Shown: one piece after another, positions 47,078 through 56,977 of the stretch
Position numbering within the stretch: the stretch's first letter is position 1
Layout: each line of letters opens with the position of its first letter
Assembly: GCA_023374025.1 (NCBI GenBank)
Contig: SIJG01000046.1
Location: 150,707 to 214,706, forward strand
DNA length: 64,000 nucleotides
Reading direction: 5' to 3'
Source of the DNA: Heterodera schachtii
Taxonomy: Eukaryota; Nematoda; Chromadorea; Rhabditida; Heteroderidae
Program-made: the position numbers and the translations under genes
The notes under the pieces: model-generated
The model's database searches: none
Seen by the model: the letters and a program-made list of their open reading frames with translations, nothing else
What the model was told of the DNA's origin: nothing

Positions 47078-48064
47078 GGGCGGCCAAGTTTTTTTTTCAA
47101 AATAAGACAAAATGGCTCAAAAACTAAGATTCGGACCCCAAAAATAAGATTTTTTCTAAAACTAACTGTAGCGCGAAGGAAACGTAATAAAAACATGAAA
47201 ATCGACTTAAATAATATTTTATTAGCGTAAAAATAAGGCCTTCAACTGAAAACTCAAAATCCGAATTTGGCCGACAAAAAAGCGTCATTTGGGGTCAAAA
47301 ATAAGCATTTAGGAAAATTTAAAAAACCAATAAAAATGTTTTTTTGCGGCGCGCTTTTTCCAAAAAAAAATTTGGGGACAGGGAGGGGGTCCGGTGGCGC
47401 CGGTAGGCGCCGCCGGGAAAATTTTTTAAATTTCAATGCAATTTGTTAACAGATTTTCACCAAAAAATGACCAGTTTTTGACATTTTGAGACAATTTTCT
47501 ATGAAAAAAAAGTTTTTGGGGCCCGACGGTGCCGATAGGCCGGTGGGGGTCGACTGGGCGCCAGCCCGGTATTTGAAGCATAACTCTTTTCATAGTTGTC
47601 CGAATTGAATAAATTTAAGAGCTTTCGATAGCCCTATGTATTCTCTTGAAAGCTCTTAAATTTATTCAGTTCGTACAACTGTGAAAAGAGTTATGCTCCA
47701 AAAACCGGGCTGGCGACCAGTTGGCTGGCGCCCAGTCGTCCCGGTCCGCGATAGGCACCGTCGGAGAAAAATAGAAATTTAGACCATTTTTGATAGATTT
47801 TCATTGAAATTTTGGGCCATTTAATAATCAAATGAAATAAATCAAAATTTCAAGTATTCGCTTCAATAAAAAATAAGTCAAAACAGCAGTCATTCAAAAC
47901 TTTCATTTTTTATTTTCAAATTTTAAAATAAGCACAAAATAAGCACATAATGATGAAATAAGCACAAATCTTAGAAATAAGCACATTTTGGCTTTCTAAG
48001 ATCCGACCCCTAAAAATAAGCACAAATCTTAGAAATAAGCACACTTGGCCGCCCTGTTTACGAT
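47078..48064. mobile_element. hAT-like element, AATAAGCACA-rich, 8-bp TSD
   Basis: The element runs 47086-48056 (971 bp), starts CAGGGCGGCCAAGTTT and ends CACTTGGCCGCCCTG, with TSD TTTACGAT on both sides. AAATAAG / AATAAGCACA is repeated near the ends. The interior carries two units of the shared module (GC palindromes at about 47394 and 47522); the second is split by a smaller MITE (47541-47748). The whole element sits in the 3' flank of F-box-like copy B. Confidence 0.95.
47533..47756. mobile_element. 208-bp hairpin MITE nested in the GC palindrome, 8-bp TSD
   Basis: The element runs 47541-47748, almost entirely an inverted repeat: the left arm begins CGGTGGGGGTCGACTGGGCG and the right arm reads CGGACCGGGACGACTGGGCG when inverted, followed in both by CCAGC and CATAACTCTTTTCA. 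The TSD CGATAGGC (47533-47540, 47749-47756) lies inside the GC palindrome of the host element, which is otherwise intact on both sides. A solo arm is at 31182-31205. Confidence 0.9.
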
Positions 48065-48185
48065 CCAAAAATCAAAGCAATTACCAAAATGTATTCAAAC
48101 GAAAGAAGCGACAAATAAATGTGAGGATCAATTATCCGATCAATTCCAATTCATAATAATCGATCATTTGTCATTTCTCAATAAT

Positions 48186-48534
48186 TCATTCACTTTTTCT
48201 TCCGCTGGGCCCGTGATTCATTTTCTGACGACATTTTGCGTTAATTTGGCACGTCTTTGGTGTAGACAATGGCCTAAACGAAGTGTAATTTAAAAATGAA
48301 GACATCACTAAAGCTGTTGCCACTGACCCAAACCCATAAAAATGAAAGTTTTTTACTAAAATATGACCACACCTCCTTGAAATGTTGATCAATTGCTCTG
48401 TCAATTCGCTTTTGCCATCGAAATGTTTGTCCACCAGCGAATTGAAACGAGGCGAAATCAGTGCCAATTTGAGGCCGAGTTGAGGACGGTCAAAAAGAGG
48501 GAAAATGTCCATCCAAATGTCGTTGCAAATCCAG
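48186..48534 (-). pseudogene. internally deleted F-box-like gene, copy B
   Basis: Same architecture as copy A. After ATTTCAG: WICNDIWMDIFPLFDRPQLG, LALISPRFNSLVDKHFDGKS, ELTEQLINI, then a stretch that may be intron (starting near GTGTGGTC) and the last exon (PLSTPKTCQINAKCRQKMNH, GPSGRKSE, TGA). Here the intron-like stretch is also open in frame, so an unspliced product of about 108 residues from the Met at 48512 is possible. Copy C shows the same open frame. Confidence 0.65.
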
Positions 48535-48659
48535 CTGAAATGCGGGAATTAAAACAAGTATTAAATTAACAAAATTTGTGCATCTAATAGAAATTTAGTC
48601 GTAAATTTACCTCCTGCCCGTCCTCTCATCTCCCCGTCTCCTCTACTCATCGCCCGCTG

Positions 48660-49235
48660 GCGGCACATCTGCCGCTGTCGGCACCCAACCTGATTTTTAA
48701 TTAATTAGTCACCTTTTTCTGACACCCCCCCCCTCCTAATATTTCAGGTGACTTACCGTGTCGTCTGACACTGTGCCGGCGTCCAACGAATTTTGCGGTA
48801 CTCTCCTACATTAACAAATTTATATGCATCAAAGATTCGTATATTTACCTCTTTCCCCTCCACTCATCCCCCCCCCGTCCTCCCTCCCTACTCCTCCGCC
48901 GGCTGCACATCCGCCGGCGGCTCATCCACCGGCGGCTCATCCACCGGCACAATCGGCTGCCAGATCTGCATTTTAAATTTCATTAGTCACCTTAATATGA
49001 AACTCCCCCCCCCCCCCTAATATTTCAGGTGACTTACCGTGTCATCACTGACAATGATCACATCCTCCCTCGCAATCCCCTCGCTGCCGCCTAAATTTCT
49101 AAAGATTGGATCGAACTAATGTAAATCTTATTATTTAGATATTACCCGACATCAACTTAATATTTAAGATGACTCACGGTGTCGTCCGACACCATTGGCC
49201 TCACTTCGTCGGCCTTCGTATGTGCTATTTGTAAT
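48660..49235 (-). pseudogene. small acidic protein locus, copy B with extra exons
   Basis: Minus strand pieces: about 49225-49190 (KADEVRPMVSDDT before GTGAGTC); 49090-49038 (GSEGIAREDVIIVSDDT before GTAAGTC); 48965-48888 (IWQPIVPVDEPPVDEPPADV, QPAEE, TAG); then about 48800-48768 (DAGTVSDDT before GTAAGTC) and 48705-48660 (WVPTAADVPPAGDE, TAG). These are two tandem partial copies of the gene at 38024-38348. The starting exon (MELDALDF) is not found here. In the last pair the exon phases do not join, which points to decay. Confidence 0.5.
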
Positions 49236-49284
49236 TACATAAGATTAAGCATAAATCATAACTATTTTTTAACAAACTACTCCT

Positions 49285-49480
49285 TAATAGTGATCGGGAC
49301 AACAGACAGATAATACGTTAAAAATCGGGGAAATTCTCGAAAAAATTCATAAGGGGTTGGGAAAAACTTCCCAGATAAAATGAGTGGGCCTATTAGGAAG
49401 AGCGCGAATTCTAACCCGAATTGCCCTTTGGATGGTGGGTCAACGACTTATGCCCACAGAGTAAAAGAGCGTGAAAAAGT
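49285..49480 (+). repeat. truncated copy of the 60.9-kb inverted-repeat element
   Basis: Shares TTAATAGTGATCGGGACA, GGGGAAATTCTCGAAAAAA, GGGGTTGGGAAAA and ATGAGTGGGCC with 60975-61140. Only the left part is present. At 49553 the solo start of a GGTAATACTACCGATGGTA element follows. Confidence 0.6.
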
Positions 49481-49806
49481 GATTACTAGGGTTCACAAAA
49501 AATGCATAAAAATTGAAAATGATGAAAATTAACATTAAATTTTTGCAGCTTGGTAATACTACCGATGGTATTCTCATGTTTTGTAAAAAAAATTTTGTTT
49601 GAAAGTCATGAAAAAATTTTCCGGATATTTTCTTCGTCATTGATCACTCGGGTTATAAATCATACAACTGATAACCAGGGAACGGATTTTAGAAAACTCC
49701 ACTTATTTTTGCGGAAGAGATTCGGGAAAACAATAAAACCGTTCTTACATGACAATAAAATTCTGTCCGAGACTTTGGTTTCACATTTTCAAGTCTTTTT
49801 TACTCA

Positions 49807-50031
49807 TGGGACGCGTAAATTGTGATGGGACGCGTAAAATGTGATGGGGGACGCGTAAAATGTGATGGGACGCGTAAAATGTGATGGGACGCGTAAAATG
49901 TGATGGGACGCGTAAAATGTGATGGGGGACGCGTAAAATGTGATGGGACGCGTAAAATGTGATGGGACGCGTAAAATCTGATGGGACGCGTAAAATGTGA
50001 TGGGACACGTAAAACCGACTAGAACCAAACC
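49807..50031. repeat. tandem array of GATGGGACGCGTAAAATGT
   Basis: About eleven units of 19-21 bp (GGGACGCGTAAAATGTGAT) in one orientation, ending GGGACACGTAAAACCGACTA at the 50020s. The array ends with the terminal phrase CCGACTAGAACC found at the ends of the fold-back element 52616-53257, so it is probably one arm of such an element. It interrupts a degenerate copy of the intron preceding the GHK exon (CATAATTAGTCGTAG at about 50037). Confidence 0.85.
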
Positions 50032-50109
50032 GTTTTCATAATTAGTCGTAGTGAAATAGATGTAAGGAAAAATGGAATAGATTTTTGGGGATGAAATCAA
50101 TTTGGTTAC

Positions 50110-50300
50110 TTTCGGCATGCCCGAGACTTTGTGCTCACATTTCCCAACGTGAGGCGGACAAGCGCCGGCTCCTTCTGCGCTCGCGGGCAACGCCCCCGCG
50201 GGCCGCAGATTTGTGGACCTGAAATTGAGTGGGAAAATCGTTTTCAAAATTAGTCGCAGAAATTGATGTAAGGAAAAATAAAATATATTTTTTTGGGATG
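50110..50300 (-). pseudogene. degenerate paralog of the GHK/ARGG exon
   Basis: After CTCAATTTCAG the minus strand reads VHKSAARGGVARERRRSRRL, SASRWEM and a stop. It matches the 36199 exon start (GHKVAAARGGVARRRARNRR), including the intron upstream (TGCGACTAATTTTGAAAACG). It is cut short by the stop. Confidence 0.5.
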
Positions 50301-50329
50301 AAATTAAAGAATAAAGTCAAACCGACGCC

Positions 50330-51432
50330 ATCTAAGCACTGGGGCAACTGAGTCCCAGTGAAAATCGACATTTCAGTACCAGAAAAAACGGTACTTTTTC
50401 ACTTTACGCCGCATAATTTTTTTTTGTTGGCTTTTCTGGGGCGCTGATCACGAATATGACATTCATTTCCACTTATTTAGAACCCCAGACCGAATTCAAA
50501 CAAAAGTTGGAAATTAATTTTCACCCTTTTGACTCAGTTTCGAACTCTGAACCCGGAAACACATTTTTATGGGTTATTTGATGCGCTGAGCACGAATATG
50601 ACGTCCATTTTGACCAATTTTGAACCAGGATCCAAATTCAAACAAAAGACGAAAATTTTAAATTTGCGGTTTTGCATTTTTATTTTAAAATTAATTAAAA
50701 CTAGCAGAAAATATATCACAGGCAATTTTAACAGCAAAAATGAATCATTTTATCGATTCGAACACACCCAAGTATAAGTCAAAAAATTTAATTTTCGAAT
50801 TTGTTCGAATTCTGGTCCCGGTTTGAAATTGGTCGAAATGGATATCATATTCGTGATCAGCGACCTTCAAAACCTCAAGAAAGCCTTTTATTTACATGAC
50901 TTTAAAAAAAAATATTTTTAAGTAAAAAATAAGTTTAAAAAATTATTCGAATCCGGGTTCGGGGTTCGAAACAAGCTCAAAAGGAGATTAGATTCATGCT
51001 CAGCACATCAAACAACCCCTTAAAGGTGTTTTTTTTTAGTTTTTATTCCTTTTTTTGTGGAACCAATTATCTTAACAATTGCCAATGAAAAAGTTATCGA
51101 CGAAAACAAATTTTTTTTTTACGGTTTTTGGTCATAACTTTTTTGGAAAGCAATAAAATTTTTCTTGCATTTTGCAGGTAGATAGAGAACGTTAAGGGCT
51201 ATCGAATGATACCAAGAATGTTTAATTTGGTCGACTTTAACAAAAAGTTATGACGATTTTTTGTCGAAAAACAGTACGAGTTGGAGCAGTACGATATTAA
51301 GGTAGGTCGGGACCAAAACACAGACAACTGAGTACCGAAGTCCCGGTTTTGACCGGAAAATTTCTGTTTTTTCCGGGTTTTCCAGCCAAAAAGTCCCGGT
51401 TTTGCCCAAAATTCCCGGTCCCGAGCGACCCT
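50330..51432. other. repeat-rich spacer
   Basis: No gene supported. Contains several copies of the GATCACGAATATGACATCC / TTCGAACAAAAAG phrase (50450, 50590, 50850, 50990) and, at 51300-51432, a GGTCCCG/CCCGGTTTTG transposon end (TCCCGAGCGACCCTAG). Confidence 0.5.
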
Positions 51433-51642
51433 AGTTAATATGAGTAGTCAGAGTAAATGAACTCACCTTTCAGACGGCACATTTTTATTTGAGAAAAAAT
51501 ACATAAAAAATTAAATATTAGGACATTAGGAAGGGGAGGAGATCGGCTGACCTCTCAATACAAACGAAGTCCGGGGGGGGGGGGGGAATTGGCACACAAA
51601 CATATAAAATCCATTAAACAAAAATTGACGATTTTTTATCCA

Positions 51643-51971
51643 TTATGAATTGGGAGGACACAAATTCTGGTCCACTTCCTCCTCCTCCTCATTCTTCAAC
51701 ATTTGCTGCTTCTGCTCGTCCTCCTCCGTTTCCTCCGCTGTGCCGTGCCTTTCTTTTCCTCCCTCCTCCCCCTCATCATTTGCCTCCTCCTCCTCCTCCC
51801 GTTTCAATGGCATTGTGTAGAGAATTGTTGCTGCCACATTGCGTACCCTTTTGTTGCCCATTTCGTCGCCGAAAAGTGCCGCCTCTTTCACCGCTTTTGC
51901 GGCCATTGCGGGGAAACGGCGGTGGAACACTTTGAGCGCTTTGTCCAGGTAGAAGCAGATCCGGCTCATTT
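51643..51971 (-). CDS. terminal exon with acidic Glu-rich tail, product unknown
   Basis: After a good acceptor (TTCCCCCTTGCAG) the minus strand encodes about 109 residues: MSRICFYLDKALKVFHRRFP, AMAAKAVKEAALFGDEMGNK, RVRNVAATILYTMP, then a long Glu-rich run (KREEEEEANDEGEEGG, NEEEEEVDQNLCPPNS) and TAG. The first half has helix-like spacing and uses GC-richer codons than its surroundings, as expected of true coding sequence; the acidic tail could form a charged helix. Upstream exons were not located. A Met at 52020 would be in frame if the acceptor were not used, giving 125 residues. I do not recognise the family. Confidence 0.5.
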
Positions 51972-52607
51972 CTGCAAGGGGGAAGAAAGTGAGGAGCTTC
52001 GTATTCATTTTAGCGTCCATTGTTAGTGAATAATAAAAATTTTACAAAAAAAATTAAAAATTCAATGTTTTTTTGGGTAATTCTATCTATATTTGGTGAG
52101 CCCCCTTTTTAAAATATTTCAAATCCCGGACCCGAATTCGAACAAAAAGTTGAAATTCAAAATTCTCACTTTTGTTCAAAAATTGACCAAAACAAGCTAA
52201 ATCCAGTCAAAAACCGTTGAAACACCAAAAAATGACTATTCTGTACACATATGAACGTAAAAGTGAATTTTGAAATTTTTTAATTTTCGACTTTTTGTTT
52301 GAGTTCGGGTCCGGGATTCGAAATTAGTCAAAATGAATGCCAGATTCATGATCAGCGACCCAGAAAATTGCTGAAAAATTTTCAACAATTTTTTTCCTTA
52401 AATTTTCTTATAAAAAGATTTTCTAAGAATTTTTTCCTTGAAAAATTTCATTTATTTTTTTGAAATTTCTGCGGCGAGATTTTGTCCCGGCGAAATTTTG
52501 GGGTGCACCGGCCATTTTTGCTACTCAACGGTTGTAGCTAATTCTAGACCAAGTTCGAATTTATATCAAAATGATTTCCTTTCGATTCCGGGGTTCAGAA
52601 TTAATTA

Positions 52608-53265
52608 CGTTTTTTGGTTCTAGTCGGTTTTACGCGTCCCATGGCATTTCAAGCGTCCCAACAACATTTTACGCGTCCCATCACATTTTACGCGTCCCAA
52701 CAACAGTTTACGCGTCCCAACAACAATTTACGCGTCCCTATCATTTACCCGTCACAAAAACAGTTTTTTTTCAAACCGTCAATCGAAATTTTATACCTTT
52801 CGAATCGTCTAATTGTTCTTGATTGTATACTTTGATTATCGAAATCTGCAAAAGCAACCCTAAGCACACTTAATGATGTTAATCGAAAGTAACTAATATA
52901 AAAAAATTACAAAAAAAAAAGCCTAGTCTAAGCCATTGTTCGAGTTGCCTGTGTATGAGTTGTCATGATACCTTAGGTTTAACAACAAACTTTTTAGTTA
53001 AAAAATATTTCTGAATATCGGACAAAAAAATAGTTTTGGCTAAAATACCATGGAAACAGGGACGGCACGGAATCCCAATTTCCGAAAATTTTTTGAGCTT
53101 CGGAATGCCATCCCCGCTATGGACACAAAAAGTCATGGGACGCGTAAAATGTGATGGGACGCATAAACTGTTGTTGGGACGCGTAAAATGTCATGGGACG
53201 CTTAAAATGTGATGGGACGCGTAAAATGTGATGGGACGCGTAAAACCGACTAGAACCCGTTTTTT
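52608..53265. mobile_element. fold-back element with tandem-array TIRs (GGGACGCGTAAA family)
   Basis: The element runs 52616-53257 (642 bp), starting GGTTCTAGTCGGTTTTACGC and ending with the inverse. Flanks share CGTTTTTT (52608-52615, 53258-53265), a probable 8-bp TSD, although a T-rich site is weak evidence. Each arm is five to six units of TTACGCGTCCCA(N) about 19-20 bp long, inverted in the other arm. The 390-bp centre has no long ORF. A related element is at 62973-63412 and a lone arm at 49807-50031. Confidence 0.8.
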
Positions 53266-53400
53266 TATAAAATCAAACGAAAGGCAAGAGTGAAATAAAT
53301 TATGAAATCATAAAAATATTTTAGAATTATTTAAAATAATTTAAATATTATTAATGTAATAAATACATAATTGAGAAAACGGACCGATAAGCAATTGGAC

Positions 53401-53469
53401 CAACGCAACGGTAAAAGTGCTGACAGCTGGACGGATCAGCGAAGAAGCCATCAGTCGCACAGACAAATG
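53401..53469 (-). pseudogene. CBM14 (peritrophin-A) exon, second copy
   Basis: An acceptor AAATTGCAG and a donor GTCCAA bracket FVCATDGFFADPSSCQHFYR and CV. It differs from 41135-41067 at a few bases and keeps the splice donor there lost. No adjoining domain exons are visible. At 53745-53590 on the same strand another exon-like stretch follows GGGTTCAG (KLRPTIILPPFFALNNAYTS, SQASPIAKNELEISNNNSNN); it could belong to the same lost gene but shows no recognisable domain. Confidence 0.65.
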
Positions 53470-53589
53470 CTGCAATTTTTAATTAATAATACAAATGGTC
53501 ACTATAAAATTGAGTCGAAGCAATTAATTAGTAAAATCGGATTAATTCAAAAAATTAAAAAATTTCGAAAATAAAAAATAATATTTTTT

Positions 53590-53745
53590 TGAAAAGTGTC
53601 CAACGTTTGTTGCTGCCGTTGTTGCTGTTGTTATTCGATATTTCCAATTCGTTTTTGGCGATGGGAGATGCTTGGCTGCTGGTGTAGGCATTGTTCAGCG
53701 CAAAAAACGGCGGCAAAATAATGGTGGGACGGAGTTTTGCGCTGA
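53590..53745 (-). CDS. putative exon, Asn/Ser-rich, product unknown
   Basis: Starts after the acceptor TTGGGTTCAG and reads KLRPTIILPPFFALNNAYTS then SQASPIAKNELEISNNNSNN and GSNKRWTLFKK. Codon use is GC-richer than the flanking AT-rich DNA. No donor is clear; the frame runs on to a stop at 53555. No family recognised. Confidence 0.3.
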
Positions 53746-54459
53746 ACCCAAAAGAATTTGTGTTTAAATTAAAATCCAACATAGCTGACACGCGTGAAAA
53801 GTTCTGACTATTCGCCTATAAATTTTTAATAAAAAAAATACTTTATTTAAGTCGGGTAGAATTTATTTTCTTAGGTTTTCGGGGTCGCTGATCACGAATC
53901 AGGCATCATTTCGACCTATTTCGAACCTCTAACCTGATTCGAACAAAAAGTCAAAAAATCAATTCAATAAAATTCAAATTTATTGCAAGGGCAACGGACA
54001 AAAGCCGGCAGATTTTGGAATTGGAGAGGCGGGCACGACCAACGAACGGCCATGCCATTTCGTGGCATTAAATCGATTTTTGCAATAAATTTGATTTTTG
54101 TTGATAATTGAATTTTGTGTTCAATTCAGCTTAGGAGTTCGAAATTTGTCGGAATGGATGCCAAATTCGTGATCAATGACCACAAAAACCTAAGGAAAGA
54201 TATTCTACCCGATGCATCAAAAAATTTTAGCTTTTAAAAAATTTTGGGGGAACAAACCATAAAAAGCCAAAGTTTTTTTTTCGGCAGGCGGTGCCATCGG
54301 AAAAAAAATAATTTAAAATAAATTAGAGACAATTTAGAAAATTTGCACAAAAATTAAGCGGGGAGTTGTGTTTCCTCCTTATGTATATATGCATCTGAAT
54401 TCAAAATCAATGTTATGAATTCAATACTCAAATTCGCAACTGTTGCAATTTGTTGCATC

Positions 54460-55737
54460 CCCTTTTTGCGGAACGGGCCAACTGCGTCTGGCCAACTGCG
54501 TCTCGCCAACTGCGTCTGGCCAACTGCGTCTTGGGGCCAACTGCGTCTGAGCCAACTGCGTCTCGCCAACTGCGTCTGGCCAACTGCGTCTTAGTAGTAA
54601 AAGGGCCAACTGCGTCTTAGTAGTAAAAGGGCCAACTGCGTCTCAGTAAAAAAATAAGACATTTTCAACAAAATTTAAAAAAATACAGCCCTAAGAAATT
54701 CAGTTTCTCAAAATTTCATTCGATAGGTTTATTTTTTATTTTCATGACAATAATTTTTGATTTTTAAAATTATTCACTTGCGAAGGTCCCGTCAGCGTAA
54801 ATGTACTTCATTTCGGAAGCCCAATTTCCGAAAGAAAGTCGGCCAAAAATGAGAATTCTAAAATTAAAAAAAATGGGTGAAAATTCCCCTTAAAACACAC
54901 CGCTGTTGCCCTTCTCGGTTCTGCTCGGTATACGTTCCAGAATCGGCGAGAAGGAAAAGCTCCTGCGCTTCTTCGGTGCGTTTGTAGATTCTGTACTGTT
55001 CAGGAAGTTCCAATTCTTGAAGCGTTAACGGCACTGGCGGTGGCAGTTCAATTTCATGGCGGACCCGCTTGACCAGCTTAAAACAAAAAGTAAAAAAAAA
55101 AAAAATTAGATTTTTCACTTTTTTTGTAGCATTCTTTGTCGGGATGTTCGCCATTACTGGCGTGGCAATTTGCTGAAGCGTGTGCGCCCGGATTGCCGCC
55201 GGTGGTTCCATCGTCTCAGCGGCACGCCGTTTTATGCCAGTGACGATTTTCTGGGCGACGACATTTGCTGCGCTGTGGTTGCACGTGTGTTCTCCAACGA
55301 TTTTCAGCACGACATCGTTGAGCGTCGTGTGGACTCGCCCTCTGCACTTGAATTCACTGCGTTGATGTTCACAGCGCCAAAATTTCACGTCATGGTCGGC
55401 ATTCAACGAATGGAAGACATACAGGCAGCCTTCATGTTCGAGTTTTTTATTTTTTCGTTGAGATTTAATTTCAGAAATATTCATTGGAATGCTAAAAGAA
55501 ATTTAAAAAGGGTGCTAAGAATAATGCATGTATTTCATCAATTTCCGGTTCAAAATTGAATTAGAATTTTCTAATGTCTTTGTTATTTGATTTTTTAACT
55601 GAGACGCAGTTGGCCCCAAGACGCAGTTGGCTCAGACGCAGTTGGCCCCAAGACGCAGTTGGCTCAGACGCAGTTGGCCAGACGCAGTTGGCGAGACGCA
55701 GTTGGCCAGACGCAGTTGACCCCTACTGCCCTTTTTG
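54460..55737. mobile_element. MULE-like element with tandem-array TIRs and 9-bp TSD
   Basis: The element runs 54469-55728 (1,260 bp) with a perfect 9-bp TSD CCCTTTTTG (54460-54468, 55729-55737). Terminal 23 bp are related (CGGAACGGGCCAACTGCG left, CAGTAGGGGTCAACTGCG right when inverted). Each TIR is a tandem array of 14-15 bp units (GCCAACTGCGTCT(C/G)): about 11 units on the left (to 54650) and 8 on the right (from 55601), inverted. Between them on the minus strand is a partial FLYWCH/MULE transposase gene (55484-54778). A 9-bp TSD with a transposase of this kind fits the Mutator superfamily. Confidence 0.85.
54778..55484 (-). CDS. FLYWCH/MULE-type transposase, N-terminal part (3 exons)
   Basis: Exons 55484-55119 (122 codons from ATG), 55076-54901 and 54857-54778 join in frame with GTGAAA/AG and GTGTGT/AG introns. 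Exon 1 has a FLYWCH-type zinc finger: GCLYVFHSLNADHDVKFWRC, CRGRVHTT, VGEHTCNH (Cys, Cys, His-x-His arrangement). Exon 2 is a linker (PPPVPLTLQELELPEQYRIY). Exon 3 reads ILIFGRLSFGNWASEMKYIY and ADGTFA, the start of the MULE catalytic domain with its first conserved Asp (DGTF motif). The remainder (the other two catalytic acidic residues) is absent: after the GTGAAT donor the sequence runs into the TIR array. So the gene is C-terminally truncated and cannot encode an active transposase by itself. It binds DNA in the intact family. Confidence 0.75.
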
Positions 55738-55847
55738 GGCAATTACCAAAATGTATTCAAACGAAAGAAGCAACAAATAAATGTGAAGAGCAATTATCCG
55801 ATCAATTCCAATTCATAATGATCCATCATTTGTCATTTCCCAATAAT

Positions 55848-56197
55848 TCATTCACTTTTTCTTCCGCTGGGCCCGGGATTCATTTTCAGCCGATTTTTTG
55901 CATTCATTTGGCACGCCTTTGGTGGAGACAATGGCCTAAACGAAGTGTAATTTAAAAATGACGACATCACAAAAGCTGTTGCCACTGACCCAAATTCATA
56001 AAAATGAAAGTTTTTTACTAAATATAACCACACCTCCTTGAAATTGTTGATCAATTGCTGTGTAGATTCGCTTTTGCCATCGAAATGTTTGTCCACCAGC
56101 GAATTGAAACGAGGCGAAATCAGTGCCAATTTTAGGCCGAGTTGAGAACAACGGTCAAATAGGGAAAATGTCCATCCAAATGTCGTTGCAAATCCAG
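55848..56197 (-). pseudogene. internally deleted F-box-like gene, copy C
   Basis: Same architecture as copies A and B: exon 1 from 56197 after AATTTCAG, LALISPRFNSLVDKHFDGKS, QQLINNFKE before GTGTGG, then the last exon (PLSPPKACQMNAKNRLKMNP, GPSGRKSE, TGA). A small indel near 56145-56160 breaks the frame upstream of LALISPRF. The junction NNFKE|GTGTGG resembles the exon 2 end NNFEE|GTCGCC of the full gene, so the deletion removed the middle of exon 1-2 and all of exon 3. The MULE-like element sits just beyond its 3' flank. Confidence 0.7.
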
Positions 56198-56219
56198 CTG
56201 AAATTGATTTTCCCTCCTA

Positions 56220-56335
56220 CCCCCTCCTCTCATCCCACTCACTGTCTTTTCTACTCCTCGTCCGCTGGCGGTAGACCCGCCGCCGTCAGACCCATACCTT
56301 TTTTAAAATTCTTTAGACATCTTTTTCTGACACAT
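56220..56335 (-). pseudogene. last exon of the small acidic gene, decayed copy C
   Basis: Minus strand AAAAAAGGTATGGGTCTGAC...CCAGCGGACGAGGAGTAG aligns to the WVPTAADVPPAGDE exon at 48705 with one base missing after TGGGT, which shifts the frame. The neighbouring F-box-like copy C completes the third occurrence of this gene pair. Confidence 0.5.
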
Positions 56336-56499
56336 CGACAGCACCTGAATTAAAAAATCTTAGTATATCAATTATAAATAAAAACGGAGGGGAAAGAAAC
56401 TTTTGTGCGTTTTTTACAATGTCCAAATTTACGACCCCCTTTGTGTTGCTCAATCCCCTACGCATTCGATGTTTTCCCGCCCTCACTCGCCTGTACCAC

Positions 56500-56899
56500 G
56501 ACCACCCCATCCGCCTCGACCGCCCCGTCCGCCTCGACCGGCCCGTCCGCCCCGACCGGCCCGTCCGCCTCGACCGACCCGTCCGCCGCGACCGGCCCGT
56601 CCGCCTCGACCGCCCCGACCGACCCGTCCGCCTCGACCGGCCCGTCCGCCTCGACCGCCCCCTCCTCGAGAGGAGGAAGAAGAAGAAGTGGAGGAAGACG
56701 TGGAGGAAGAGGAAGAAGAATTTGACGAAGGTGGCGCCGCCGCACCACCTTGCCCGCCAGTCCCCTCGGCAAAGATCGTCTCATCATTCGAGACGATGGA
56801 GGCCTGGCTATGGCGCCCTCGGGCAAATCTCAGGCCTGCAGCGCGGCGTTGCGCTACACCACCTCGCGCTGCGGCCACGATGACCGAGTATTGTTCGGA
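56500..56899 (-). CDS. RGG-repeat/Ser-rich exon
   Basis: After GATTCAG the minus strand reads SEQYSVIVAAARGGVAQRRA, GLRFARGRHSQASIVSNDET, then a Ser run (NSSSSSSTSSSTSSSSSSRG) and about 12 RGG/GRGG units. RGG boxes in other proteins bind RNA and are targets of arginine methylation. The first part is homologous to the exon at 36199 (AAARGGVARRRA, RHSQASLVSEDE), which supports the minus strand over the proline/arginine-rich plus-strand frame. No clear donor; a GTACAG lies near 56502. Probably one exon of the same duplicated gene family. Confidence 0.5.
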
Positions 56900-56977
56900 C
56901 TGAATCAAAAAAGGATGGATCTAGATAAGGAGAGGGGGGGGGCTTACACCAAAAAATTTTTAATATTTAAATGACTC

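Noticed and set aside
56403..56903. Plus-strand Pro/Arg-rich protein (PRPPRPARPPRP repeats)
   Set aside because: The minus-strand frame over the same DNA has an acceptor and a segment homologous to the exon at 36199, so the plus-strand reading is a shadow of the RGG repeat.
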